64,000 nt of DNA from Frankia sp. AiPa1. GTDB lineage: Bacteria > Actinomycetota > Actinomycetes > Frankiales > Frankiaceae. Numbering within the stretch: position 1 is the first letter of the stretch; each line of letters begins with the position of its first letter. The stretch covers positions 34,856 to 98,855 of the forward strand of contig NZ_JALKFZ020000032.1 of NCBI RefSeq assembly GCF_023243075.1, written 5' to 3'. Both the position numbers and the translations under genes were made by a program. The notes beneath the pieces were generated by a model. That model saw only the letters and a program-made list of their open reading frames with translations. It ran no database searches and was not told where the DNA came from. This document shows positions 26,147-36,000 of the stretch, in pieces.

Positions 26147-26233
26147 CTGGCCGTGCCGACTGACCGCCCCGACTGGCCGTCGGCCCACCGACGGGCGCGG
26201 CCGGCAGGCGGATCGCGCGACGGGTGATTCGAT

Positions 26234-26647
26234 ATGTCCATGATAGGCGCAAAGCACCTGACCAGGCCGAGCTCACGACAGGTGGCGGGCCTTTTCCTGG
26301 CGAGCGGAGTCGCGCACCTGGTTCGCCCCCAGTTCTTCGAGCCACTGATCCCCCGGGCATTGCCGAAGCCCCGAAGGATCGTGGAGGTCAGCGGTGTCGC
26401 CGAGCTCGTCTGCGCCGCCGGGCTCGCGGCCGGTGCCGGCTGGGCCGGGCGGGCCAGCACCGTGGTTCTGCTCGGGGTCTGGCCGGGGAACCTGCAGATG
26501 GCCCTGGACGCCACCGCCCGGGCCCGGAAGAGCGGCGGCCAGTCGCGGGACATCGCGCTCGCGGCTCTCGCCTGGGCCCGCATGCCGCTGCAGATCCCGA
26601 TGATCCGCGCCGTCCGCGCTCAGCCAGACGGTGGGACATCGGCCTGA
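26234..26647 (+). CDS. DoxX-like membrane protein
   Basis: 137 aa with four hydrophobic segments. VAGLFLASGVAHLVRPQFFEPLIPRALPKPR and VVLLGVWPGNLQMALD are typical of the small DoxX-family proteins of unknown function, often annotated MauE/DoxX redox-associated. Follows the hydrolase by 87 bp. Confidence 0.75.
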   Translation: MSMIGAKHLTRPSSRQVAGLFLASGVAHLVRPQFFEPLIPRALPKPRRIVEVSGVAELVCAAGLAAGAGWAGRASTVVLLGVWPGNLQMALDATARARKSGGQSRDIALAALAWARMPLQIPMIRAVRAQPDGGTSA

Positions 26648-26685
26648 TCGGCCTCGTCCGCCCGCGGAGTCCGGTTCCGCGCTAC

Positions 26686-26735
26686 CCCGGTTCGCAGTGA
26701 CCCGGTTCGCAGTGACCCGGTTCCGCGGAACCGGG
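26686..26735. terminator. Palindromic terminator with 15-bp tandem units
   Basis: CCCGGTTCCGCGGAACCGGG at 26716-26735 is a perfect 20-bp palindrome between the convergent DoxX-like and fadD genes, two bases before the latter's stop. It is preceded by two exact copies of CCCGGTTCGCAGTGA (26686-26700, 26701-26715) whose beginning equals the left arm of the palindrome. Confidence 0.7.
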
Positions 26736-26736
26736 C

Positions 26737-28422
26737 TCAGGAGCGGCCGTGCCCGTCGTCGCGAATGGTGTGCGCTCCCGCTCGCGGCGCGGTGGCCCAG
26801 TTCCGCAGGGTCGGCTTGACGATCTTGCCGACCGGGTTGACCGGGAGGGCGTCGACGAACCGCAGCACCCGGGGCACCTTGTAGTTGGCCATCTCGGTCC
26901 GGCACCAGGCGATGATCTCCTCTTCGTTGGGGGAGTGGCCGTTCGCACGGACGAGGAAGGCCATGCCCACCTCGCCGAGGCGCCGGTCCGGGACGCCGAT
27001 CACGGCGGCCATCGCCACTCCCGGATGACGCAGCAGCGCCGCCTCGATCTCGGCGGGGTAGGCGTTGAAGCCGCCGACGATGTACATGTCCTTGAGCCGG
27101 TCAGTGATCGCGAGGTAGCCGTCGTCGTCCAGGACGCCGACGTCCCCGGTGTGCAGCCAGCCGTCCGCGTCGATGACCGCCGCCGTCTCCTGTGGGTCGT
27201 CGAAGTAGCCGGACATGACGTTATGGCCGCGCACCAGGACCTCGCCCGCGACGCCAGGGGGCTGCGGGGAACCGTCGGGCCCGACCACCTGGATCTCGAC
27301 GCCGGGCAGCGGGCGCCCGACGCCGCGCGAGACGACCTCGGGCGGGTCGTCCGGCCGTGACATGGTGGCGACACCGGTCGACTCGGTGAGCCCGTAGCCG
27401 GTGACGACGACGTCGAACAACTCGGCCCGCATGCGGAGCACCAGCTCCACCGGTACCGACGCCGCGCCGACGGCCGACAGCCGCAGGCTCGACAGGTCGT
27501 GCCCGGCACCATGGAGGTCGGGTGCGCGGGGGCTTCCGGCGGCAGAGCTCATGGCGGCCGGGTTGGTGAGGGCGGGATCGTCCAGGATCGACTGGAACAG
27601 CGTCGGGGTGCCCGGCAGCGTCGTGACGCGCTCCGCGCTGACCAGCCTCAGCACGGTGTCCACCTCGACCACCGCCAGCGGCAGCGTCGTCGCGCCGACG
27701 ATCAGGTCGGCGAGGATGCCCGTCCGGTAACCGAAGGTGTGGAAGAACGGGCTGACCACCAGGTGCCGGTCACCGGCCCGCAGGCCGACCACGTCCGCCC
27801 AGGCACGGGGAACGCTGACGGTCTGGCGGTGGGTGGTCATCACACCCTTGGGTCGGCCGGTGGTGCCCGAGGTGAACAGGAGGTCGGCGAGATCGTCCGG
27901 ATTCACCTCCGGGAGCGTGCCGGCCGCCCGGCCGCCGGTGTCGGCGTCGGCGTCGGTGTCGGCGAGGCGCAGGAACTCGTCCCAGGAGGGGCTGCGAAAC
28001 ACCACGGTGCGCTTGATGGGGGTCGCCCGCCCGGCGAGCAGCTCCGGGTAGTCGGTGCCGAGGAAGCCACGCACGGTGAAGAGTAATCGGGCGCCGGAGC
28101 GATGGAGGATGTAGGCGGCCTCGTCCCCCTTGTACCGGGTGTTGAGCGGCACCACGACCCCGCCCGCGGCATGGGTACCGAGTGCGGTGATCACCCATTC
28201 CCAGCAGTTCGGTGCCCAGATGCCGACCCGGTCACCCGGCCGCAGGCCCGTCGCCACGAGGGCGTGGGCGACGCGCTCGACCTCGGCGCCGAGCTGGGCG
28301 AAGGTCATCCGGACCTCGCCGTCGACCAGCGCCTCCGCGCCTGGCCAGCGCAGGGCGGCCGCGCGCACCACCGCGGGCGTGGTCGCCGGCTCCGTGTCCG
28401 CTGGTTCTGTGCCCGCTGGCAT
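26737..28422 (-). CDS. Fatty-acid--CoA ligase, FadD3-like
   Basis: 561 aa adenylate-forming enzyme activating a carboxylic acid to its CoA thioester. Motifs: P-loop LLFTSGTTGRPKGV (about 175), YGLTES (about 315), DGWLHTGDVGVLDDDGYLAITDRLKDMYIVGGFNAYPAEIE (hinge and A8) and catalytic lysine GKIVKPTLRNW. Segments such as FFHTFGYRTGILADL and LPGTPTLFQSILDDPA resemble actinobacterial FadD3, the ligase for the steroid C/D-ring propionate, but other ring-degradation genes are absent here. ATG 28422 gives a family-like N-terminus; the open frame upstream to 28752 does not. Confidence 0.88.
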   Translation of the reverse strand: MPAGTEPADTEPATTPAVVRAAALRWPGAEALVDGEVRMTFAQLGAEVERVAHALVATGLRPGDRVGIWAPNCWEWVITALGTHAAGGVVVPLNTRYKGDEAAYILHRSGARLLFTVRGFLGTDYPELLAGRATPIKRTVVFRSPSWDEFLRLADTDADADTGGRAAGTLPEVNPDDLADLLFTSGTTGRPKGVMTTHRQTVSVPRAWADVVGLRAGDRHLVVSPFFHTFGYRTGILADLIVGATTLPLAVVEVDTVLRLVSAERVTTLPGTPTLFQSILDDPALTNPAAMSSAAGSPRAPDLHGAGHDLSSLRLSAVGAASVPVELVLRMRAELFDVVVTGYGLTESTGVATMSRPDDPPEVVSRGVGRPLPGVEIQVVGPDGSPQPPGVAGEVLVRGHNVMSGYFDDPQETAAVIDADGWLHTGDVGVLDDDGYLAITDRLKDMYIVGGFNAYPAEIEAALLRHPGVAMAAVIGVPDRRLGEVGMAFLVRANGHSPNEEEIIAWCRTEMANYKVPRVLRFVDALPVNPVGKIVKPTLRNWATAPRAGAHTIRDDGHGRS

Positions 28423-28590
28423 GATCAAGTCCGGAGCCCGGGAGACGTGCACTGGTCCATCGAGACCGTCCAGCCTTTCGTCCAGCGGACGCGCAGGAAC
28501 ACGCGGAGCGGCAGGATCGCTCCTGAACATAGGACGACACCGGCCGGCACGCGCGGGTTTCCGGCTGTGTGACGGTATTTCCAAACAAAA

Positions 28591-29691
28591 GTGGGCGCTC
28601 ACGATCTTCTTCGCGGGTGGATGGTCACGGGTTTCGATGACTGCGCGACGGTGCTGACCGACAACGGGCGCTTCCTCGTCATGAACAGCGACCCGAAGGT
28701 TCTCCCCTGGTTCGAGGCGCCCACGATGATCTCGACGGATGGGGAGACGCACCGCCGCTTACGGGCCTGCGTCTCCCCGTTCTTCACCCGGGCGGCGGTC
28801 GAGCGCTGGCAGAGCAGGGTAGTCGCGGTCGTGGACCAGCTGTTGGAACCGATCGCCGCAGGTGTGGGAGCGGGCGCGGGCGCATTCGACCTGATCGCGG
28901 AATTCACGATGGTACCGACGATCGTCGTCGCGGAGATGCTCGGTGTTCCCCCGGAACGCCACGATGATTTCCGCGCCTGGTCCAACACCATCGTGGCCGG
29001 CCTTGCCTACGGTCACGAGGACGCGTCCGCCCGCGGGCTGCTGAAAAAGGCCTCGGTCGAGCTGAACCGGTATCTGCGGAGCGAGATCGAGCGGCATCGC
29101 GAAGAACGGCCCGACGACCTGCTCACCACCATGATCGAGGTGGCGGACGCCGGTGCGATGAATGGTGACGAGGTGCGGTCCGCGGCGGTCCTGCTCCTGA
29201 TCGCCGGCTACGACACGACCGCCAAGGTCCTCTCGAACGCCGTTGTCGCCTTCGAGGCGCACCCCGACCAGCGGGCGCTGCTCGTCGAGGATCCGGATCT
29301 CATGCCCGCCGCGATCGAGGAGGTGCTGCGCTGGCGGGCCACGGTGCAGGCCATTCCGCGCCAGGCCGTCGGGGACACGGAGCTTGCCGGCGTCCGGATC
29401 GAGGCCAGCGACCACATCTACGCCCTGGTCGCGGCGGCCAACCGCGACCCTGCTCGCTGGCCGGAGCCGGATCGGTTCGAGATCCGCCGTGAGCGCCGGC
29501 CGCACTTCGGGTTCGGGTACGGCCCGCATCTGTGCCTGGGCGCCCCGCTGGCGCGGCTCGAGGCGAAGATCGCGCTACAGGGCCTGCTGCGCCTCGCTCC
29601 CGACTACCGCCTGCGCGATGTCGATCTCGGGCCCTCCTTCTTCGTCCGAGGCCCGGACCGTGGCCTGGCGCTGATCGCGAACTCCACCTGA
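28591..29691 (+). CDS. Cytochrome P450, shortened N-terminus
   Basis: 366 aa, about 35-40 residues shorter than most bacterial P450s. The I-helix LLIAGYDTTAK, ExxR (EEVLRWR) and heme-binding FGFGYGPHLCLGAPLARLE with Cys near residue 315 are intact. Translation begins at GTG 28591 directly in front of LRGWMVTGFDDCATVLTD, so the usual N-terminal proline-rich strap and helix A are missing; an in-frame TGA at 28570 blocks extension. Divergent from the FadD gene across 168 bp, suggesting joint control. May be inactive or may have lost its N-terminus by deletion. Confidence 0.85.
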   Translation: MGAHDLLRGWMVTGFDDCATVLTDNGRFLVMNSDPKVLPWFEAPTMISTDGETHRRLRACVSPFFTRAAVERWQSRVVAVVDQLLEPIAAGVGAGAGAFDLIAEFTMVPTIVVAEMLGVPPERHDDFRAWSNTIVAGLAYGHEDASARGLLKKASVELNRYLRSEIERHREERPDDLLTTMIEVADAGAMNGDEVRSAAVLLLIAGYDTTAKVLSNAVVAFEAHPDQRALLVEDPDLMPAAIEEVLRWRATVQAIPRQAVGDTELAGVRIEASDHIYALVAAANRDPARWPEPDRFEIRRERRPHFGFGYGPHLCLGAPLARLEAKIALQGLLRLAPDYRLRDVDLGPSFFVRGPDRGLALIANST

Positions 29692-29889
29692 CCGCACTGC
29701 CCCGGCCGGTCCAGTCCGTCCTGGCCGGCCGGGGCAGCGGCAGCCATGTTCCCGGCGGGACGGGGTGCCGCCGGCCCCCGCGCGCCGAAACCCGCGCGCC
29801 GAAAACCACTGGCGTGGAGCGTCTCCCGCGGCGATGCTGCCACCAACCGCGGCCACGTCCGAGTGTGCGGCACCGGGCAAGGGAGAACC

Positions 29890-31512
29890 GTGACAGGTAT
29901 CGCCGCTGGCGGGTCGGTGTCCGCCGGTCGGGCGCCCGAGGTCCGCCTGGCCCGCGGGGCGTTGCGTGGCCGGCGGGAAGGCGGGCTCGCGGTCTTCCGC
30001 GGCGTCCCGTTCGCGGCGCCGCCGGTCGGCGCGTTGCGCTTTGCCGCGCCGCAGCCGCCGCCGAGCTGGGATTGTGTGCGCCCCGCCGAGGCGTTCGGCC
30101 CGCCGCCCCCGCAGTCCGAGGCGCTCGGCCCGGCCGGTTCCGATGCCAGCCCGGCGGGTGCGGACTGGCTGACGGCCAACGTCTGGACGCCGGCGCCGGA
30201 CCCGGCGGCGAAGCTGCCGGTGATGGTCTGGATCCACGGCGGCGCCTACGCACTCGGCGCGTCCGGTCGTCCGGAGTACGACGGCGGCCACCTCGCCCGG
30301 GACGGACGGCTCGTTCTGGTGACGTTCAACTACCGCCTCGGAGTGGAGGGTTTCGCCGAGATCGTCGGCGCGCCGTCCAATCGTGGCCTGCTCGACCAGG
30401 TCGCCGTCCTGGAGTGGGTGCGCGACGATATTTCCGCGTTCGGCGGCGACCCGGACCAGGTCACGATCTTCGGCGAGTCGGCGGGTGGCGGGTCGGTCGC
30501 CGCACTGCTGGCGATGCCCCGCGCGGTCGGGCTGTTCCGCCGGGCTGTCGCCCAGAGCGTGCCAGGCACGTTCTTCTCCGTGCCGCTGGCCGCCGACATC
30601 GCCGCCGTCTGCGCCGAGCAGGTGGGGCTGCGTCCCACCGTCGCGGACCTCGCCGGTGCCGATCCGGCGTTGCTGGTCGTGGCCGCCGACCTGGTCGCCG
30701 CCGAGATGACCGAGTGGGCCGGACGCTGGGGCCAGCCCGCGCACCGCTCGATCCTGTTCGCACCCGTCGTCGACGGTGATGTCCTGCCGTGCACCCCGTG
30801 GCAGGCCCTGGCCGGCGGTGCCGGCCGCGGTGTGGGACTGCTCGCCGGGCATACCCGTGACGAGCAGCGGTTGCTCACCGCACTGTCCGGCCTGCTCGGC
30901 CAGGTGACACCGGAGCAGGCGGCAGATGCCCTGCGGGTGTTCGCGCCGGGCAACGGCGGTGCACCCGCGGACGGCGGTCCACCTGCCAGGGACGAGAGTC
31001 TCGGTGAGAGCCGCATGCCTGGCGGGGATGGGACTCGCCGCTACCGGGACGCCTATCCGCAGGCAGGACCGGACGAGTTGTACGAGCTGGTCCATTCAGA
31101 TTGGCTGTTCCGGATGCCCACCCTGCATCTCGCCGAGGCGCAGCTCGCCGGCGGCGGCCAGGCGCATGTGTACGAGCTGGCCTGGCCAGCCCCGGGCATG
31201 GGTGGAATCCTCGGCGCCTGCCACGGCCTCGACGTACCGCTCGTCTTCGGCAACCTCACCCGAGGCGAGCCCGCGATGCTGCTCGGTGAGAGCCCCACGG
31301 CGCAGGCGGTCGCGTTGTCCGCCGAGATGCGCGGTGCCTGGACGGGGTTCGCCACCCACGGCGACCCAGGCTGGCCAGCCTATGACCGCGACCGCCGGCT
31401 CACCCAGGTCTTCGACAGCCCCTCGGCCGTCCTGCCCTACCCGCAGGAACGATCCCGACGGATCTGGCGGAACCATTCCTTCCCGAGCCTCCCCCTCCTC
31501 GGCGTGGCGTGA
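29890..31512 (+). CDS. Type-B carboxylesterase
   Basis: 540 aa from GTG 29890 (AGGGAG 4-5 nt upstream). Carboxylesterase family PF00135: FRGVPFAAPPVGALRF, the oxyanion segment MVWIHGGAYALG, LLDQVAVLEWVRDDISAFGGDPDQVTIFGESAGG with Ser near residue 199, and catalytic His in GACHGLDVPLVFG. No signal peptide is evident, so cytoplasmic. A Gly/Pro-rich insertion lies around residue 360 (GNGGAPADGGPPARDES). Starts about 200 bp after the P450. Confidence 0.9.
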   Translation: MTGIAAGGSVSAGRAPEVRLARGALRGRREGGLAVFRGVPFAAPPVGALRFAAPQPPPSWDCVRPAEAFGPPPPQSEALGPAGSDASPAGADWLTANVWTPAPDPAAKLPVMVWIHGGAYALGASGRPEYDGGHLARDGRLVLVTFNYRLGVEGFAEIVGAPSNRGLLDQVAVLEWVRDDISAFGGDPDQVTIFGESAGGGSVAALLAMPRAVGLFRRAVAQSVPGTFFSVPLAADIAAVCAEQVGLRPTVADLAGADPALLVVAADLVAAEMTEWAGRWGQPAHRSILFAPVVDGDVLPCTPWQALAGGAGRGVGLLAGHTRDEQRLLTALSGLLGQVTPEQAADALRVFAPGNGGAPADGGPPARDESLGESRMPGGDGTRRYRDAYPQAGPDELYELVHSDWLFRMPTLHLAEAQLAGGGQAHVYELAWPAPGMGGILGACHGLDVPLVFGNLTRGEPAMLLGESPTAQAVALSAEMRGAWTGFATHGDPGWPAYDRDRRLTQVFDSPSAVLPYPQERSRRIWRNHSFPSLPLLGVA

Positions 31513-31590
31513 GGCTGGACCCGCGGGACCGCGCGCTGGCTGGCTCCTGATCGCTGCTTCGCCCGCACCAGGCCGGAGTCCATGTGACTG

Positions 31591-33027
31591 TCAGGCGGCG
31601 TGCAGATCGGCGATCAGGTCGTCGAGGACGGCCTCTTCCTCCACCCGGCGTCGGTGCAGGTTCAACGCGTCGGCCAGATCGGGGTCGAACCGGGCGCGGA
31701 CCGTGCGGCCGGTGAGTTCCGCGAGCCCGGGGCGCAACGCCGCCTCGTAGTGGGCACGGTCATACCGCCAGGGGACGGCGCCGAAGCGGTCGATGACGGT
31801 GCCCGCGATCGCGAGGCCGCCCCAGTCGAAGTCCCCGTGGTAGCGCAGCCGCGCGCCCGCCTCGCGCAGCAGCCGCAGCAGCGAGCTGACCGGCGCGGCC
31901 GGCATTCCGGCGACGCAGACCAGCGGCCGGCACCGCGTGCCGAGACGGTCGGCCGCGGCACTGACGACCGTCGGGTTCTCGCAGACGGACACGGTCCGCC
32001 CGGCCAGCGCGTCGAACGTGGGCGGGTCCCGTACCAGCTGGCGCAGCGAGAGGTGCGCCGGCTGGCCGGCCTCCCGCCACAGCGAGAGCGCCCGACCGGT
32101 GACACTGCGCGTGTCACCGGGAAGTCCGAGGACCAGGGCGGGAAGTGCGAGCTCGCTGACCAGCACGCCGACGGCGGCCCACGCTTCGCGCCGCCATTCG
32201 GCCGAGCGGGCCGCGCGAGCGGCGGGCTCCGGTTGCTCGCCTGTGGTCTCGCCGGCTCTGCCGGCTCCGGTCGCTGCGGCGGCCTCGCTGGTCTGCTCGG
32301 TCTCGCCAGTCTGGCCAGACTCGGCCGCCTGGTCAGACTCGGTGATGTGGCCGAACTCGGCGGTGGTGCGGGGACCGGGCACCTGATCTCCCCGGCCATC
32401 TCCCTGGCCCAGCAGGGCCACGGCACCGAGTATCAGGGTGGACAGCGGGCGGTCCGCGTCGAGGCCATGGCCATCGCCCAGCACCCGGGCGGCCAGCACC
32501 GAGATCGGAACACCGTCGACCGGCAGCGCGCTCACCACGGCCACGGCCGCCGTCATGAGCAGGCGTGCCTGCTCCGGCCCGGCACAAAGCCGGCGCAGTA
32601 GGCCGGTTGTGACGAGACGGTCGGTCCAGGGGGCGAGGACGGGCCGCGCCGCCACCAACGGATCCGCGACGGCAAGGGCCGCCTCCCAGCCGCGGGTCAT
32701 CTCGACGGCCTGCGCGGCGAGATCGGTGACCGGTCCGGTGAGCGCGACGACCGCCGCGGCCAGGCTCGGGGCACATCCGCTGCGCCGCACCACGGCGTCG
32801 ACGTCACCGAGGTCGACCCGTAACGAACGGCCGGACCGCGGCCTGGTGCCCAGCAGGCCCGCGACCGCCGCGCGCTGTTCGTCGGTCGCCGCGGGCAGGC
32901 TCACGTGGCCGACGAGCGGCGCCCCTCGTTCGAGTCGCGCCCGCGCCCGCTCGACGATCCATTGCGACTGTGGCCCGAACAGCCGGGCCAGCCGGGCGCC
33001 GTCGACGTCCTCGTCCCCGGCCGTCAC
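31591..33027 (-). CDS. jetD: Wadjet type II JetD (TIGR02679/DUF2399, Toprim-like nuclease)
   Basis: Nuclease subunit of the Wadjet plasmid-defence system, expected to cut circular DNA recognised by the JetABC motor. 478 aa. The C-terminal Toprim-like DUF2399 domain shows the acidic residues in VCENPTVVSAAADRLG (Glu near residue 350) and YHGDFDWGGLAIAGTVI (Asp-x-Asp near 399). The N-terminal half (FGPQSQWIVERARARLE) matches the TIGR02679 N-terminal region. Residues about 212-269 are a Glu/Thr/Gly/Ala-rich insertion making it longer than usual. Its ATG overlaps the jetC stop by 4 bp; last gene of the operon. Confidence 0.92.
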   Translation of the reverse strand: MTAGDEDVDGARLARLFGPQSQWIVERARARLERGAPLVGHVSLPAATDEQRAAVAGLLGTRPRSGRSLRVDLGDVDAVVRRSGCAPSLAAAVVALTGPVTDLAAQAVEMTRGWEAALAVADPLVAARPVLAPWTDRLVTTGLLRRLCAGPEQARLLMTAAVAVVSALPVDGVPISVLAARVLGDGHGLDADRPLSTLILGAVALLGQGDGRGDQVPGPRTTAEFGHITESDQAAESGQTGETEQTSEAAAATGAGRAGETTGEQPEPAARAARSAEWRREAWAAVGVLVSELALPALVLGLPGDTRSVTGRALSLWREAGQPAHLSLRQLVRDPPTFDALAGRTVSVCENPTVVSAAADRLGTRCRPLVCVAGMPAAPVSSLLRLLREAGARLRYHGDFDWGGLAIAGTVIDRFGAVPWRYDRAHYEAALRPGLAELTGRTVRARFDPDLADALNLHRRRVEEEAVLDDLIADLHAA

Positions 33028-36000
33028 GGGGAACTCCAGAGCTCATCCATGCTGAGCGCGACCGCGGGGTTCCGCTCACCAGCGGACGGCGGTCGGCCGT
33101 CGCGCTCGCCGGCCGCTTCCCCTGGCCGCTCTGCCACCCCTGCTTGCTCTGCCACCTCTGCTGCCTGCGCGGTCGGTGCCGGTGCCGGTGTCGTCGCTGT
33201 CATCGGCGTGCCTGCCGGCGTGGTGGCCCGGCTGTCGGCGGTGGAGGCGGGCCGGCGTTGACGTCCGTCCCACTGCCAGCGGGTGACAAGGACGGCGTCG
33301 ATGCCGTCGCGCCGCGACAACTGGCTGATCGCCAGGCCCGGCACCGTCGGGTAGCAGCCCCACTCCCGCTCGCTGGTCATCAGGACATCCATGTCGAAGA
33401 CCGCGAGCAGACCCAGGCAGGAGGCGCGGGCGTCGTCGTCGACCCCGGCGAACGCCTCGTCGAGCATGACCAGCCGCGGCGCGTGCGGATTACCGGCCGA
33501 CCGGTAGTGCCCGGACGCGGCCGCGAACAGCGGGATCGTCACCGCGAGGGCCCGCTCGCCGCCCGAGGCCGGGCCGGACGCGGAACGCCACTGGCCGCCC
33601 GCGTAGCGCTGGACCGAGAACACGTGCCAGCGGCGGTAGTCCAGCGCCCGGCCGAGGTGCTCCAGCCAGGTGCCACCGGCGTCGCGTTCGCGTTCGCGTT
33701 CGATCTGCGCCTGCAGGAACTCGCCCACGGCCTCCCGGTCGTCGGGCGACCAGGCGTCCGCGACCTGGCGCAGCAGCCGTTCGCGGGCCGGGCCGAGGCC
33801 TGTCGGCGCGTCGGGGCCGGGCTTCCATTGGAAGCGGAGCTTCATGCCCGTACTGTTCGGCCGCTCGTCAAGCTCGGCGTTCATCCGAGAGACCTGCCGC
33901 TCGGCGTCGCTGATCAGATCCTGGAGATGGCTCGCGACCTCGCTGACCAGGTGATTCTCCAGGATCGTTCGTTCCCTTTCGGTCAGGAGCCGCTTGCGGT
34001 CCGCGACCTCTGCCGCGAGCGCGTCCGCGAGCTCCGCCGGGCTCATCGAACGGGAACGGAAGGTCGCCTCGACGACCCAGCCGTCGTCGGTGAGCGTGGC
34101 GGCGGCATGGTGCCCGTGGCGGCTCATCACCTCCCGCAGCGTGCTGTGCTCGGCGGTGATCAGCTTCTGTACCCGGTCCCAGGCCGGGTCCGAGTCGTCG
34201 ACGTCTCCCACCGCCGCCTCGATCTGCCGGGCGAGCCGGACCGCCGGATCAGGCGCCCAGTCCCGGGCCGGGTCGGGGAACTCGAGTTCGGGAACGGCCA
34301 CGGCGAGCAGGCCACCGGCGGCGAAACGCCGCAGCCTCCCAGCGGCCTCCCGGCGGCGCTCGCCGGACTCGGCGACCTTGTCGGCCAGCTCCAGTTCCCG
34401 GCCGCGAGCCCGGCCGACCGCCTCGGCCACCTCGATCCGGCGGTCGCCGAGCGCGCGCTGGGAACGAGCCGCCTGGTCCAGCTCGCGTTCCGCGGCGGCA
34501 AGCTGACGTTGCACCTCGGCGACGGCCGCGCCGACGGTCCGCGCAAGGGTCTCGAACGCCGTCTGGGCGGCGAGGTGACCGCCGCGCACCCGGTCGCGTT
34601 CCTCCTCGCGCTCTGCGACCGCGTCCTGCGCCTCGTGGAGATCCTGCTCGGTCTGCTGGAACTGGGCGTGGGCCTCCACCCGTTCCCGCACGGCTGGCCA
34701 CAGCCCGGACAGCGCCACCCGATAGGTGACCACCGCGGTCCTGACCTCGTCGAGGTCGGTCGCGGTGACGGGCAGGGCGAGTTGTGCCGCGGTCTCGTCC
34801 CGTTCGGCGCTCGCCCGGTGTGCGGCGGCCTGCGCGGTCCGCGCGGCGGTCGTCGCGCCCAGATGCACGGTGGCGGCCCGCTGCTGGTCCCGCTCCGCCT
34901 GCCGGGCAGCGGCGAACGCCTGCCGGGTGGCCGTGTCCGGCGGCAGCCCGGTCACCTCCTCGTTGAGGATCGACCGGCTCCGACGCAGTTCCTCGCGCCC
35001 GGCCTCACCGGCGGCGATGCCGCGATCGAGGCCGGCGAGTTCCTCGTCGATCTCCGCGAGTCGGGTCCGTCGGTGCTGCTCCCGGGCCGCGTGTCCAAGG
35101 TAGTGCGCTGCGGTCTTGGACCAGGCGCCGGCCAGCCGCCCGACCCGGAAGCGGCCGTCCACGGCAACCCAGGTGTCCTGGCTGGGTTCGTCCTGCGGGG
35201 CTGCGATGTCCCGGGAGCGATCGGCGGCGGGCAGCAGACCGATACTCGCCAGCACCCAGGCGACGGTGGCGTCGGAGACGGCGGCCGCGGCCGGGTCGGA
35301 GCGGTCGACGGCCGGCCGTAGCACCATCCCGAGATGCGCGGTGTCCCGCGGCGACGGGCGGGAGTCCTGACCGGTGATGCCGGTGATGCCGGCGCCGCCG
35401 AGGATGACGGTGTCGTGGGTGTCGGAGGACAGCAGCCGACCGTCGGGGCACAGCCAGGCGTCCAGCAGCCCGGCCGCCTCCAGCGCCGCCTCGACTCCGG
35501 CGATCTCGGTGCTGTCCAGCGCCGGCCTGGCCAGGTTGCGATGATCCCCGGACTGGCCGTTGGCCGAGCTGGGCTGATCGCCAGGCTCGCGCGGCTCGAT
35601 GAGCTGCCACAGGGGGGCGCCCGGCCGACTGTCACGACTCGCGGCGCGGGTGTACGGGACCGGGGGCGACAGCCGCGCGCCCTCGGCCAGACCACGGCGC
35701 TCGCTGGTCAGGGCGGCCGCGCGGTCCCGCGCATGGCTGATCTCGGTTCGCAGCCGCTGGTCGGCCGCCCCGTACTCGTTCTCCCGGCCACGGGCGCAGG
35801 CGGTGACGGCGGCAAGCAGCGGGCTGGGCCCGTCGAAGTCGTCGAGCCAGTCCTCGAGCCGCGCCAGGACGCCCTCGGGCTCAGGCAGGCGTAGCTGCTC
35901 GGCCGCGTCGAGATGCTGCCGCACCGCGGTGACCCAGGCGGTGGATGTGGCCTGGTAGGCGGCGCCCGCCTTCACCGTGGCCTCGGCGGCCTCGTCGAGG

